This document shows, piece after piece, positions 35,223 through 43,928 of a stretch of DNA of 64,000 bases. Below the pieces are notes generated by a model. That model ran no database searches. It was not told the DNA's origin and was given only the letters and a program-made list of their open reading frames with translations. The position numbers and the translations under genes were made by a program. Where the stretch lies: the NCBI RefSeq assembly GCF_004115975.1, contig NZ_SDDZ01000001.1:248001-312000 (forward strand), written 5' to 3'. Source of the stretch: Gelidibacter gilvus. Lineage in GTDB: Bacteria; Bacteroidota; Bacteroidia; Flavobacteriales; Flavobacteriaceae. Position 1 is the stretch's first letter. Every line of letters begins with the position of its first letter.

Positions 35223-35849
35223 TTGGATAAAACATACCATATATCGTCCTATTGCCAGATTAAAAACAGCAGGATTTCGCTTGATGGAAAGCTTCTATTT
35301 TCGAGTTCCATTCAGGAATTTCAACCATTTATTAAAAGTGCAGCACAGCATCTGAACACCAAGTATCCGAAATTCTACAAAATGGACAATTTGAGTAAAC
35401 TGGCATTTTTGGCGGCTGATATCCTATTAAAAAATGCAGAATTGGATTCAAATACAGAGCATAATATCGCTATCGTTTTGTCCAACAAAGCATCCAGTCT
35501 TGATACTGATAGAACCTATCAAGCGTCCATAAGTGATACAGAAAACTTCTTTCCGAGTCCCTCAGTATTTGTATATACCTTACCCAATATTTGTATTGGC
35601 GAAATAAGCATCAAACATCAACTACATTCTGAGAATTGTTTTTTTATCTTTGACAGCTTTAATGCTGATCATTTATGGATCAATGCCCAAAGTCTTTTAA
35701 AGCAACAAAAAGCAGAGAAAGTCTTGTGCGGTTGGGTTGATTTTGATGATAAAAACTACGAAGCTTTCTTATATTTGGTAGAAGAAAATGGTATTATTGC
35801 ACATAATCCAAATGAAATTAAGAGATTATTTAAAACATGGCAGACTTAA
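35223..35849 (+). CDS. Short ketosynthase-like protein without catalytic Cys
   Basis: A 208-residue protein that looks like the N-terminal half of a ketosynthase (thiolase fold). The SPSVFVYTLPNICIGEISIKH stretch (residues about 113-133; core FVYTLPNICIGEI) and the AEKVLCGWVDF strand match this half. At the expected position of the active-site Cys the sequence reads FDSFNAD, and no HGTxT or GHT motif exists, so it cannot condense. The start is a TTG at 35223; there is no ATG at a plausible place. It overlaps the ACP gene by 13 bp. It may be a structural partner of a KS; a decayed KS is less likely because the frame and overlaps are intact. Confidence 0.7.
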   Translation: MDKTYHISSYCQIKNSRISLDGKLLFSSSIQEFQPFIKSAAQHLNTKYPKFYKMDNLSKLAFLAADILLKNAELDSNTEHNIAIVLSNKASSLDTDRTYQASISDTENFFPSPSVFVYTLPNICIGEISIKHQLHSENCFFIFDSFNADHLWINAQSLLKQQKAEKVLCGWVDFDDKNYEAFLYLVEENGIIAHNPNEIKRLFKTWQT

Positions 35850-36094
35850 GACAGGAATTAAAAGAGAAGATTATAGAGCAATTGAATCTGGAAGAGTTTA
35901 CCGTTGCCGATATTGCAGATGATGATGCACTTTTTGGCGATGGATTAGGATTGGATTCCATTGATGCATTAGAACTTATTGTGATGTTGGATAAAGATTA
36001 CGGCATCCAATTGACGGACCCAAAAGAAGGGAAAGAAATTTTTAAATCCATTGCTATTCTGGCAGATTATATTACGGATAACAGAGCCAAATAA
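35837..36094 (+). CDS. Acyl carrier protein of the pigment cluster
   Basis: An 85-residue ACP. The phosphopantetheine attachment site is Ser41 in GDGLGLDSIDALEL. The surrounding sequence is acidic, as expected. It carries starter and growing polyene chain between the cluster ketosynthases, reductase and dehydratases. Only one ACP gene is visible in this locus, while many aryl polyene clusters have two. It overlaps the upstream KS-like gene by 13 bp and lies 8 bp before KS 2. Confidence 0.95.
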   Translation: MADLRQELKEKIIEQLNLEEFTVADIADDDALFGDGLGLDSIDALELIVMLDKDYGIQLTDPKEGKEIFKSIAILADYITDNRAK

Positions 36095-36102
36095 TAATAA
36101 AT

Positions 36103-37293
36103 ATGGGCGTTGCAATTACCGGAATGGGTATAATTTCTGCAATAGGTCATTCTGTTGAAGAAAATAAGACGTCTCTATTGGCATCAAAAACGGGTATTGG
36201 AGATCTCCAACATATCCAAACCATCCATTCTCAAGCGATAAGAGTAGGCGAAGTTTCCCTTTCCAACGCAGAATTAACAAGGCAACTACAACTTCCTGAT
36301 GTTCATAACTACACCAGAACTGGATTGTTAGGACTTTTAGCTGCAACAGCGGCACTTGAAAATGCAAACATTTATGATTGCTCAACATATAGAACCGGAT
36401 TTATTTCCTCCACAACTGTGGGAGGGATGGATATGACCGAAAAATATATCAAGCAATTTGCCACGGATGCGGCAACTCAAAAATATATAGAGACGCATCA
36501 TGCCGGTGATTCTACCCAAAAAATAGCTGATACTCTCGGAATTAACGGATTGGTCACCACCATCAGCACAGCCTGTTCTTCAGCAGCCAACGCCATAATG
36601 CTGGGGGCGCGTTTAATAAAAGCTGGGAAATTAGATCGCGTTCTTGTTGGCGGCACAGATGCGCTCTCAAAATTTACCATCAACGGATTCAAAACCTTGA
36701 TGATCCAATCAGACAGTCTCTGTGCGCCTTTTGACCAGCATAGAAAAGGATTAAATTTGGGAGAAGCCGCAGCTTATTTGGTTTTGGAATCTGACGCAGT
36801 GGTTCAAAAAGATAAAAAGAACGTCCTTGCTTACCTTTCTGGTTATGGCAATGCCAATGATGCCTTTCATCAAACAGCATCTTCTGATAATGGCGAAGGA
36901 GCGTTTTTAGCGATGCAAAAAGCATTAGAAATAGCAAAATTGAATCCCAATCAAATCGATTATGTCAATGCTCACGGCACCGCAACGCCCAACAACGATC
37001 TTTCAGAAAGTAGGGCGCTCCAACGTGTATTTGGAAAAAAGCTACCTGATTTCAGTTCTACAAAATCCTTTACAGGTCACACTTTGGCGGCTGCCGGTGC
37101 AGTAGAAGCGGTGTTTTCTATCTTAACACTTCAAGAACAGTACATCTTTCCTAATCTTAACTTTAAAACACCAATGCCAGAAACGGGACTCAAACCCATA
37201 ACTTCAGGAGTTAAAAAAGAGATCCAACATGTCTTATCCAATTCCTTTGGATTTGGTGGCAATTGCTCCACGCTTATTTTATCAAAAGCATGA
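36103..37293 (+). CDS. Beta-ketoacyl-ACP synthase with intact catalytic triad (cluster KS 2)
   Basis: A 396-residue FabF-like ketosynthase. Catalytic residues are all present: Cys about 157 in STACSSAANAIML, His about 290 in NAHGTATPNND, and His about 326 in FTGHTLAAAG. The ending NSFGFGGNCSTLIL is typical of FabB/FabF. It lies directly before a KS-like protein that has lost these residues, with an ATGA overlap, the arrangement of a KS/chain-length-factor pair. It probably performs the iterative decarboxylative condensations of the polyene. Confidence 0.93.
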   Translation: MGVAITGMGIISAIGHSVEENKTSLLASKTGIGDLQHIQTIHSQAIRVGEVSLSNAELTRQLQLPDVHNYTRTGLLGLLAATAALENANIYDCSTYRTGFISSTTVGGMDMTEKYIKQFATDAATQKYIETHHAGDSTQKIADTLGINGLVTTISTACSSAANAIMLGARLIKAGKLDRVLVGGTDALSKFTINGFKTLMIQSDSLCAPFDQHRKGLNLGEAAAYLVLESDAVVQKDKKNVLAYLSGYGNANDAFHQTASSDNGEGAFLAMQKALEIAKLNPNQIDYVNAHGTATPNNDLSESRALQRVFGKKLPDFSSTKSFTGHTLAAAGAVEAVFSILTLQEQYIFPNLNFKTPMPETGLKPITSGVKKEIQHVLSNSFGFGGNCSTLILSKA

Positions 37294-38309
37294 AAAAAGT
37301 CTACATCAATAGCGCCGTAACTATTTCAGCTCAGGACACTTTTGAATCAGACGGGTTTTTGAATGCGGTTAAAAAACTATCAGGAAAAACCGTCGCTGCC
37401 CGTTATCCAAATTATAAAGATTATATCGCTCCAGCCAACTTAAGACGTATGGCTGAAGCGGTTAAAATGGGTGTTACTGCTGCAAGTAAAGCTTTAAAAG
37501 ATGCTAAAATAACCCAACCCGACGCTATTATTACAGGAACAGGAATGGGTTGTATTGATGATACTGAGAAGTTTCTGAACGCCATCATTTCAAACGACGA
37601 ACAATTTTTAACACCTACTTCTTTTATCCAATCCACTCATAATACCGTGGGTGCACAAATTGCTTTGGGTCTAGAATGTAAGGCTTACAATAATACTTAC
37701 AGTCATGCATCCGTGTCATTTGAATGGGCATTAATAGATGCACAATTACGCTTGCAACAAGAAGAATCAGAAAACGTACTTGTTGGTGGTTACGAGGAGT
37801 TGGGCAAGGAAATCATCACTTATAGGAGAATGATGGAAGATGTTGACGGTTTAGGAATTCAAGTTCCTTTTGGCGAAGGTGCATCGTTTTTTGTTGTGTC
37901 TTCAGAGAAAACAGAACATAGTGTAGAACTGATTGAAATAGGGGTTTATAGCACCATTTCAACCGAATCAATTCAGGACAGTTTAAAACAGTTTTTAGCA
38001 AAAAATGACCTTGATCTTTCCGATATTGACGTTTTCGTAAGTGGCAGAAACGGCGATGGTTTTGATATCTATTACGACTTAACCGCCGAACTTTTCGAAA
38101 ATATTACTCAACTCCAATACAAACATCTCAGTGGCGAATTTTACACAGCCTCCGCTTTTGGGTTGTGGACTGCTTATTCAATTCTCTCACGTCAAGAGAT
38201 ACCAGAAGCAATAATTTTTAAAGGAGAAATCAAATCTGATAGCCATATTATTTTGCTTTACAATCAATTTAAAGGTCGAGATCACAGCTTTATCCTTTTG
38301 AAACGATGA
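37290..38309 (+). CDS. Ketosynthase-like protein lacking the catalytic triad (CLF-like)
   Basis: A 339-residue thiolase-fold protein related to ketosynthases. GTGMGCIDDTEKFL and TPTSFIQSTHNTVGAQIAL are recognisable KS strands. The active-site Cys position reads SHASVSFEWAL and the HGTxT and GHT histidines are absent (FVSGRNGDGFD and YKHLSGEFYTA occur in their place). This is the pattern of a chain length factor. It starts at ATG 37290, overlapping the KS 2 stop as ATGA; an in-frame upstream start at 37263 is less likely. Translational coupling to KS 2 supports a heterodimer. Confidence 0.85.
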   Translation: MKKVYINSAVTISAQDTFESDGFLNAVKKLSGKTVAARYPNYKDYIAPANLRRMAEAVKMGVTAASKALKDAKITQPDAIITGTGMGCIDDTEKFLNAIISNDEQFLTPTSFIQSTHNTVGAQIALGLECKAYNNTYSHASVSFEWALIDAQLRLQQEESENVLVGGYEELGKEIITYRRMMEDVDGLGIQVPFGEGASFFVVSSEKTEHSVELIEIGVYSTISTESIQDSLKQFLAKNDLDLSDIDVFVSGRNGDGFDIYYDLTAELFENITQLQYKHLSGEFYTASAFGLWTAYSILSRQEIPEAIIFKGEIKSDSHIILLYNQFKGRDHSFILLKR

Positions 38310-39073
38310 GAAACTTCAGAATTCTAATTGTCATTACAATCATCTTGTTTTTGATTTTGGCAATCGCCGATACTATTGTTGGCATTGCATTATGGTGGTA
38401 TGGTTTACTCTTTATCTTATGGTTTTTGATGATGGCTATAGGATCATTCTCCATGAGCTGGAAATTCTATTTAAACCCAATCACTTCTCATAAAGTCCTT
38501 AGGGACAAAAAAATCGCACTTACTTTTGACGACGGTCCAAATCCGGATTTTACTTTAAAGGTGCTGCAGATTCTGAAAGATTACAATGCAAAAGCAACTT
38601 TTTTCTGCATCGGTCAACATATTGAAACATATCCTGAAATTTTAAAAGCAATCGCCGTTGATGGTCATGACATCGGTAACCATTCATTTTCCCACGACTT
38701 GATGATCGATTTTAATTCCACAGAAAGATGGCTACAAGAAATCAAACAAACTGACAATAGCATCCATAAGATCACTGGTAAAAAAGCCACGCTCTTTAGA
38801 CCTCCTTTTGGAGTGACCACGCCAAAATTGGCGCGGGCATTAAAAGTCACTGAACATAAAGTCATCGGTTGGAACATTCGTTCTTTTGATACTGTTATCA
38901 GTAATCCGCAGAAGATTCTCAAGCGCATTACAAAACGCGTGCATCCCGGAGCAATTATTCTGCTTCACGACAAACAGACAAATGTTTTGTTAGTTTTGGA
39001 ACATTTATTGCAATTCCTAAAAGAACACGAGTATCAAGCCGTGACCATAAATGAACTTCTCCATGACAATTAA
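38306..39073 (+). CDS. Polysaccharide deacetylase (NodB) family protein
   Basis: A 255-residue carbohydrate esterase family 4 protein. Two N-terminal hydrophobic segments (about 5-25 and 28-48) anchor it in the membrane. The catalytic domain has LTFDDGPNPDF near 72-82 (metal-binding DD), HDIGNHSFSHD near 118 (metal-binding His pair), RPPFGVTTP near 169, and ILLHD near 219. All expected metal ligands appear present. Such genes recur in flexirubin-type clusters, though their part in pigment synthesis is unclear. ATGA overlap with the CLF-like gene upstream. Confidence 0.88.
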   Translation: MRNFRILIVITIILFLILAIADTIVGIALWWYGLLFILWFLMMAIGSFSMSWKFYLNPITSHKVLRDKKIALTFDDGPNPDFTLKVLQILKDYNAKATFFCIGQHIETYPEILKAIAVDGHDIGNHSFSHDLMIDFNSTERWLQEIKQTDNSIHKITGKKATLFRPPFGVTTPKLARALKVTEHKVIGWNIRSFDTVISNPQKILKRITKRVHPGAIILLHDKQTNVLLVLEHLLQFLKEHEYQAVTINELLHDN

Positions 39074-39698
39074 TAATCACATCCTCATTTTAGCGTTTAT
39101 CGTTACATCTGTTTTCAACGGGATTTCACAAACAAAACTTTCGGCATCAGAACAAACGGAATTCAAAGCGAAAGTTCAAAAGACCGCTCAAAATACAGAA
39201 ACCATCGTCAGCGATTTTGTGCAAACCAAACATATTTCCGTTTTAGATAATGCAATCACTTCCGAAGGAAAATTGGTATTTAAAGCCCCAGATTTAGTGA
39301 AATGGGAGTATCTTAAACCTTATCAAAACATTGCGATTTTTAAAGATGATCAACTGCTTGTTAATAATGAAGGAAAAAGACAAAACATCGATTTGGGAGC
39401 CAATAAAATGTTCAGAAGTCTAAATTCGTTGATTGTTAACAGTATTAAAGGTGACATGTTTGACGAGACGCAGTTTGATTTGGAATATTTCAAATTTGAT
39501 CAGGGTTATTTGGTGAAGTTTGTTCCGAAAGATAAACGCCTAAGAAAATTCATTGCTTCGTTTGAACTTAAGTTTTCGGGTACAACTTCAGAAGTAGATG
39601 AAGTCAAATTGATTGAACCTAATGATGATTATACATTGATTACCTTTCAAAATAGAAAAGTAAATACGACGGTTCCTGAGAATGCTTTTAAGAATTGA
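39063..39698 (+). CDS. LolA-like outer-membrane lipoprotein carrier
   Basis: A 211-residue periplasmic protein. The N-terminal signal peptide is INNHILILAFIVTSVFNGIS; cleavage is probably near SQT. The mature part has the LolA fold pattern: VSDFVQTKHISVLDN, GKLVFKAPDLVKWEY near 65-80 and YQNIAIFKDDQLLVNNE. Aryl polyene clusters carry a LolA-like carrier thought to ferry the lipid product across the periplasm. The ATG at 39051 is an alternative start four residues upstream. It overlaps the deacetylase gene and is followed by a palindromic repeat in a 110-bp spacer. Confidence 0.85.
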   Translation: MTINNHILILAFIVTSVFNGISQTKLSASEQTEFKAKVQKTAQNTETIVSDFVQTKHISVLDNAITSEGKLVFKAPDLVKWEYLKPYQNIAIFKDDQLLVNNEGKRQNIDLGANKMFRSLNSLIVNSIKGDMFDETQFDLEYFKFDQGYLVKFVPKDKRLRKFIASFELKFSGTTSEVDEVKLIEPNDDYTLITFQNRKVNTTVPENAFKN

Positions 39699-39718
39699 GT
39701 GAAGAATGGGGCACCTAT

Positions 39719-39783
39719 TCTCGTAGAGGCGCGAAGACGAAGAGGAAATCAACGTTTCAAAAACTCTGCGAGAGAAAAAATCC
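39719..39783. repeat. Inverted repeat inside the biosynthetic series
   Basis: TCTCGTAGAG at 39719-39728 pairs with CTCTGCGAGA at 39774-39783 (one G-U type mismatch). The spacing sequence AGACGAAGAGGAAATCAACG resembles the TCTCGCAGAGRCGCAGAG-type intergenic repeat common in Flavobacteriia. It occupies the only sizeable gap within the plus-strand series up to this point. Confidence 0.65.
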
Positions 39784-39808
39784 GAGAGAAAACCTATGAA
39801 AACCAATT

Positions 39809-40180
39809 ATGCTGCTACAAAAATTCTATAAAATCAAAACTTCTGAATCTCATGAGGACAATTCCTTTGAGACCATTATTGACCTCCAAAAAGAGCATCC
39901 TATTTATAACGGTCATTTTCCAAATTTCCCAGTAACTCCAGGAGTCGCCATGTTGCAGATTATTAAAGAACTTACTGAAAAGCAGCTTCAACAAGATTTG
40001 TTTTTGAAATCGGCATCCAATGTCAAATTTTTATCATTGGTGGATCCAAATAAAAACTCGATCTTAAAATTCAGCATCACTTTAGAGGAAGATCTTCAAA
40101 ATGTCAAGGTAAAAAACACCACTTCTTTTACAGACGGAACGCCAGTATTGAAATGTTATATTACCTTTGACAAACGCTAA
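39809..40180 (+). CDS. 3-hydroxyacyl-ACP dehydratase-like hotdog protein
   Basis: A 123-residue single hotdog-domain protein. HPIYNGHFPNFPVTPGVAML near 30-49 is the FabA/FabZ central motif with the catalytic His in NGHFP and the PGV turn. The usual Glu/Asp helix reads MLQIIKEL, so the acidic catalytic residue typical of FabZ is not evident. It may be a dehydratase partner of the one at 32125 or bind acyl-ACP without dehydrating. It is separated by a palindromic repeat from the LolA-like gene and by 15 bp from the glycosyltransferase. Confidence 0.82.
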   Translation: MLLQKFYKIKTSESHEDNSFETIIDLQKEHPIYNGHFPNFPVTPGVAMLQIIKELTEKQLQQDLFLKSASNVKFLSLVDPNKNSILKFSITLEEDLQNVKVKNTTSFTDGTPVLKCYITFDKR

Positions 40181-40195
40181 TTACGTCTCAAATTT

Positions 40196-41395
40196 ATGAC
40201 GCTCCCTGAAATCCAATCTCAAATAAAATCTTTACGCTGTTGTGTGGTCTTGCCCACTTACAACAACGAGAGGACTTTAGAACGGGTTTTAAACGGTGTT
40301 TTACAATACACCAAGGACATCATTGTCGTCAATGATGGATCAAATGATAGCACACGAGAAATTTTATTAAATTACCCACAAATAATCCAACTCCATCAGC
40401 CTCAAAACGTTGGAAAAGGAAATGCCCTGAAAACTGGTTTTAAACATGCCGTTAATTTAGGTTTTTTTTACGCCATAACCTTAGACACTGACGGTCAGCA
40501 TTTTCCATCAGATATTCCTAATTTTATTGAAGCACTTGAGGCATCCGAAAACAAAAACATTCTGATTATTGGGGATCGCAACATGAACACTGCCGATGTC
40601 TTGGCAAGAAGTGCCAAAGGCAATCGGGTGTCCACCTATTGGATGAAAGCCGCGACAGGACTTAAACTTCAGGATTCACAATCCGGTTTTCGTCTGTATC
40701 CTATCAAGGAAATGACCTCCATCAAATTCATGAATGCCACCAAAAAATTTGAATTTGAAATTGAAGTCATCGTCAAATCCTATTGGGCAGGTATTGATGT
40801 TATACACGTACCCATCAAAATACTTTATGACTTAGAGGAGCGGGTCTCACACTTCCGACCTTTTATGGATATTGCACGCATGGTCGTCCTTTATATTTGG
40901 TTTCTACTTGTTAGATTGTTTTATATTACGCCTCGTAATTTTTTTAGAAAACTAAAAAAAAAAGGTCTAAAACGATTTTTTTTTGAAGACTTTCTAAGAA
41001 ATCAGGATTCTCCCAAAAAGAAAGCACTATCTATAGCTTTGGGTGTTTTTCTCGGCTTGTCCCCACTTTGGGGATTTCATACCGTTATCGTCATTTTCTT
41101 GGCTATTTTACTCAAGCTCAACAAGCTTATTGCATTCGCTTTTTCTAATATCAGTTTTCCTCCATTTATTCCTTTTGTACTTTTATTGAGCTTGCAAACC
41201 GGAAATTGGGTATTGGGCATCGAATCCCATTACACGTTGGAAGGCATTCGAGAAAATTTTGACTTGATGCTCCATTTGGAAGCCTATCTTGTTGGCAGTT
41301 TGGTGCTTTCCACATCCTCTGCCTTGGTTTTTGGCCTTTTAGGCTATGTGTTTTTTTTAATAATTGACAGTAAAAAAGTGTTGACACATGGCTAA
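40196..41395 (+). CDS. Family 2 glycosyltransferase with DUF2062 membrane domain
   Basis: A 399-residue two-domain protein. The first 240 residues are a GT2 domain: VVLPTYNNERTLERVL near 17, IIVVNDGSNDST near 42, TLDTDGQHFPSDI near 95 (the DxD site), and SQSGFRLYP near 160. The rest (about 275-395) is a DUF2062 membrane domain with LGVFLGLSPLWGFHTV and three to four hydrophobic helices. Such fusions are found in aryl polyene and flexirubin loci and may attach a sugar to a lipid carrier or the pigment. It overlaps the exporter gene by 8 bp. Confidence 0.9.
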   Translation: MTLPEIQSQIKSLRCCVVLPTYNNERTLERVLNGVLQYTKDIIVVNDGSNDSTREILLNYPQIIQLHQPQNVGKGNALKTGFKHAVNLGFFYAITLDTDGQHFPSDIPNFIEALEASENKNILIIGDRNMNTADVLARSAKGNRVSTYWMKAATGLKLQDSQSGFRLYPIKEMTSIKFMNATKKFEFEIEVIVKSYWAGIDVIHVPIKILYDLEERVSHFRPFMDIARMVVLYIWFLLVRLFYITPRNFFRKLKKKGLKRFFFEDFLRNQDSPKKKALSIALGVFLGLSPLWGFHTVIVIFLAILLKLNKLIAFAFSNISFPPFIPFVLLLSLQTGNWVLGIESHYTLEGIRENFDLMLHLEAYLVGSLVLSTSSALVFGLLGYVFFLIIDSKKVLTHG

Positions 41396-43865
41396 CTTTT
41401 TCTACACTTTATATAACAAGATCCAAAGGCACAAAACGGTTTTTGGAGTGACGTTGATTATAATTTTCGGACTTTTGATTTGGACTGCTTCCACCATTAA
41501 ATTTGATGAAGACATCTCCAAATTAATTCCGAGCAATTCAGAAAACGAACAATTACAAAAAGTCTTAAAAACCGCTCAATTTGCCGATAAAATTATCGTA
41601 CATATTGAAAAAGGGAACAGCGTTACTACAGATGATTTAACGGACTATGCCTCCCAGCTTTTAGATTCTCTTTCTACCCACTCCAGCGAGTTTATAAAAG
41701 ACATTCAAGGAAAAATTGAAGACGAAACCATTTTTAAAACCATGGATTTCGTTTATAACAATGTCCCGTTATTTTTAAATACTAAGGATTATAGCAACAT
41801 TTCAAATAAATTAGAACCCGATTCCATTGCAAAAATCACAGAGAACAATTACAAAACCTTGATTTCACCTTCTGGAATTGTTTCGAAACAAACCATTATA
41901 AAAGATCCGCTGGGCATCTCATTGATGGCTTTAAAACATTTACAGCAATTGGGAATTTCAGATGATTTCACCCTAAAAGATGGTTTTTTGGTCAGCAAAG
42001 ATGAACGTCATTTGCTCCTATTTATAACGCCTGCATATCCCAGTAATAACACCACGGATAATGCGAAGTTTTCCGAACATCTCTATAGGTTCCAAGACGA
42101 TTTGAATACCGTTTTTAAACACAAAGCACAAAGTTCCTATTTTGGAGGAACGCTGATTGCGGTCGCCAACGCCCAACAGATTAAAAGCGACATTCAGATT
42201 ACCGTAACCATTGCCATGGTTTTACTAATGACGCTTTTTATTGTGTTCTATAAAAAATTGACCATCCCAATTATTCTATTTGTGCCGACCCTTTTTGGCG
42301 GACTTTTAGCCATCACCGTTTTATCAGTGATCCGATCTGAAATCTCTGCAATTTCGTTGGGAATTGGTGCCGTACTTTTAGGCGTTACATTGGATTACTC
42401 GTTGCACATCCTGACCCACATCAGAAATAACGAAACGGTAAAAGAGCTTTTTGACAGTGTTTCAAAACCGATTTTAATGAGCAGTTTAACAACAGCATTG
42501 GCATTTCTATGTTTGCTGTTTGTCAATTCCCCAGCGCTTCAAGATTTAGGCGTTTTTGCAGCCATCAGTGTTATGGGGGCATCTGTTTTTGCTTTGGTGT
42601 TTATTCCTCAAGTTTATAAAGGAAAATCTGCCCCGAATGCGAAACGTTCTATCGTTGATAAAATAGCTTCGTACGACTTTCACAAAAATAAAATCCTCAT
42701 TGGAAGCATTGCCGTCCTTCTCATAATAAGTGCCTTTAGCTATCAACGCGTGACTTTTAACCAAGATATTTCCAATCTGAATTTTCAACCGGAAACCATT
42801 AAATCTGCGGAAGCGAAGTTGGACACCTTGATCAACATTTCATCGAAATCATTGTACTTGATCGCTTTTGGAACCAACGAGCAAAAGGTTTTGGAAACCA
42901 ACGATGAAATTTTCAATCAACTTCAAAATCTAGAGATAGAAGACCAAATCTTAAGTTATAATTCTGTTGGCGCTTTGGTTGGTTCAGACAAAAAACAACA
43001 AGAATCCATCCAGTTTTGGAATCAGTTTTGGACTGCAGAACTAAAAACGCAAATCCAATCTGAATTAATTGAAAACGGAAATAAATTCGGGTTTAAACCA
43101 ACCACATTTGAGGAATTTTACGCACTTCTAGATCACCACTTTCAACCTTTATCAATTGATGATTATAGAAAAATTAATGTGATCCCGATCTCTGATTTTA
43201 TTGCTAAGGATGAAGATTTCATGACCATAACCTCGGTAGTTAATGTGGAAAACGATCATATTGAAGAGATTAAAAACACCTTCAAGAATTATGATAACAC
43301 TTTAGTTATTGACCGACAAGCCATCAACGAAACGATGTTGGGTCATCTTAAAAACGATTTTAATAAGCTGTTGGTGTATTGCGTCATTGTAGTTGTTCTA
43401 TTGCTGCTCATTTTTTATCAAAACATCAGATTAACCTTGGTTACGGTCATTCCAATTATCATCACATGGTTTGTAACTATCGGTATTATGGGACTTTTTC
43501 ATTTAGAATTCAATATTTTCAACATCATCATTTCCAGCTTTATTTTCGGATTGGGAGTGGATTACAGTATTTTTATGACCAATGGGATGAGGTCAGGAAA
43601 ATCATCCATGACCACTCATAAAACCTCCATCATTCTGTCCGTTTTAACCACGATCTTGGGCGTTGGTGTATTGATTTTTGCAAAGCATCCAGCATTACAT
43701 TCTTTAGCAACCATTTCTATCATTGGAATTCTTGCAGCCATGTTTATTTCGTTTGTATTGCAGCCGATATTGTATCAGTTTTTAATCTCGAAAGAATCTC
43801 ACGTGGAAAAATCTCCCGCAGATTTCGCAGACCCGCCTGACGGTCGGTCAGATAGGAATTTATAG
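41388..43865 (+). CDS. RND/MMPL-family exporter of the pigment cluster
   Basis: An 825-residue inner-membrane transporter of the MMPL/HAE type. It has TM1 near 18-37, a large periplasmic loop (about 40-265), a five-helix bundle (about 270-410), then the same arrangement repeated: TM7 near 440, a second loop, and a helix bundle (about 665-800). SLGIGAVLLGVTLDYSLHIL and FGLGVDYSIFM are the paired GxxxDY helices. It probably moves the lipid-linked product to the LolA-like carrier. The last 20 or so residues are encoded by an intergenic-type repeat, so the natural C-terminus may have been changed. Confidence 0.9.
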   Translation: MANFFYTLYNKIQRHKTVFGVTLIIIFGLLIWTASTIKFDEDISKLIPSNSENEQLQKVLKTAQFADKIIVHIEKGNSVTTDDLTDYASQLLDSLSTHSSEFIKDIQGKIEDETIFKTMDFVYNNVPLFLNTKDYSNISNKLEPDSIAKITENNYKTLISPSGIVSKQTIIKDPLGISLMALKHLQQLGISDDFTLKDGFLVSKDERHLLLFITPAYPSNNTTDNAKFSEHLYRFQDDLNTVFKHKAQSSYFGGTLIAVANAQQIKSDIQITVTIAMVLLMTLFIVFYKKLTIPIILFVPTLFGGLLAITVLSVIRSEISAISLGIGAVLLGVTLDYSLHILTHIRNNETVKELFDSVSKPILMSSLTTALAFLCLLFVNSPALQDLGVFAAISVMGASVFALVFIPQVYKGKSAPNAKRSIVDKIASYDFHKNKILIGSIAVLLIISAFSYQRVTFNQDISNLNFQPETIKSAEAKLDTLINISSKSLYLIAFGTNEQKVLETNDEIFNQLQNLEIEDQILSYNSVGALVGSDKKQQESIQFWNQFWTAELKTQIQSELIENGNKFGFKPTTFEEFYALLDHHFQPLSIDDYRKINVIPISDFIAKDEDFMTITSVVNVENDHIEEIKNTFKNYDNTLVIDRQAINETMLGHLKNDFNKLLVYCVIVVVLLLLIFYQNIRLTLVTVIPIIITWFVTIGIMGLFHLEFNIFNIIISSFIFGLGVDYSIFMTNGMRSGKSSMTTHKTSIILSVLTTILGVGVLIFAKHPALHSLATISIIGILAAMFISFVLQPILYQFLISKESHVEKSPADFADPPDGRSDRNL

Positions 43866-43881
43866 AAAAACATCAGCGGGA
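43814..43881. repeat. TCCCGC...GCGGGA repeat overlapping the exporter 3' end
   Basis: TCCCGCAGATTTCGCAGA at 43814 and ATCAGCGGGA ending at 43881 form an inverted frame. Nested inside is a hairpin CTGAC-GGTCG-GTCAG at 43837-43851. The exporter stop codon (43863-43865) is inside the repeat. The outer sequence matches the repeat family at 30020-30326. Confidence 0.8.
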
Positions 43882-43928
43882 AATAATCCGAAAAACTTTA
43901 AGTAATTTGTCAACCAAAAGCCTTCATT

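Noticed and set aside
35223-35849. Truncated or frameshifted ketosynthase pseudogene
   Set aside because: The frame is clean, both ends are tightly packed with neighbours, and no leftover C-terminal half follows in any frame. It is treated as a real short protein.
39699-39935. A 78-codon open frame starting in the repeat after the LolA-like gene
   Set aside because: Its first part is repeat sequence and the rest runs out of frame through the dehydratase gene, which has the FabA/FabZ motif in its own frame.
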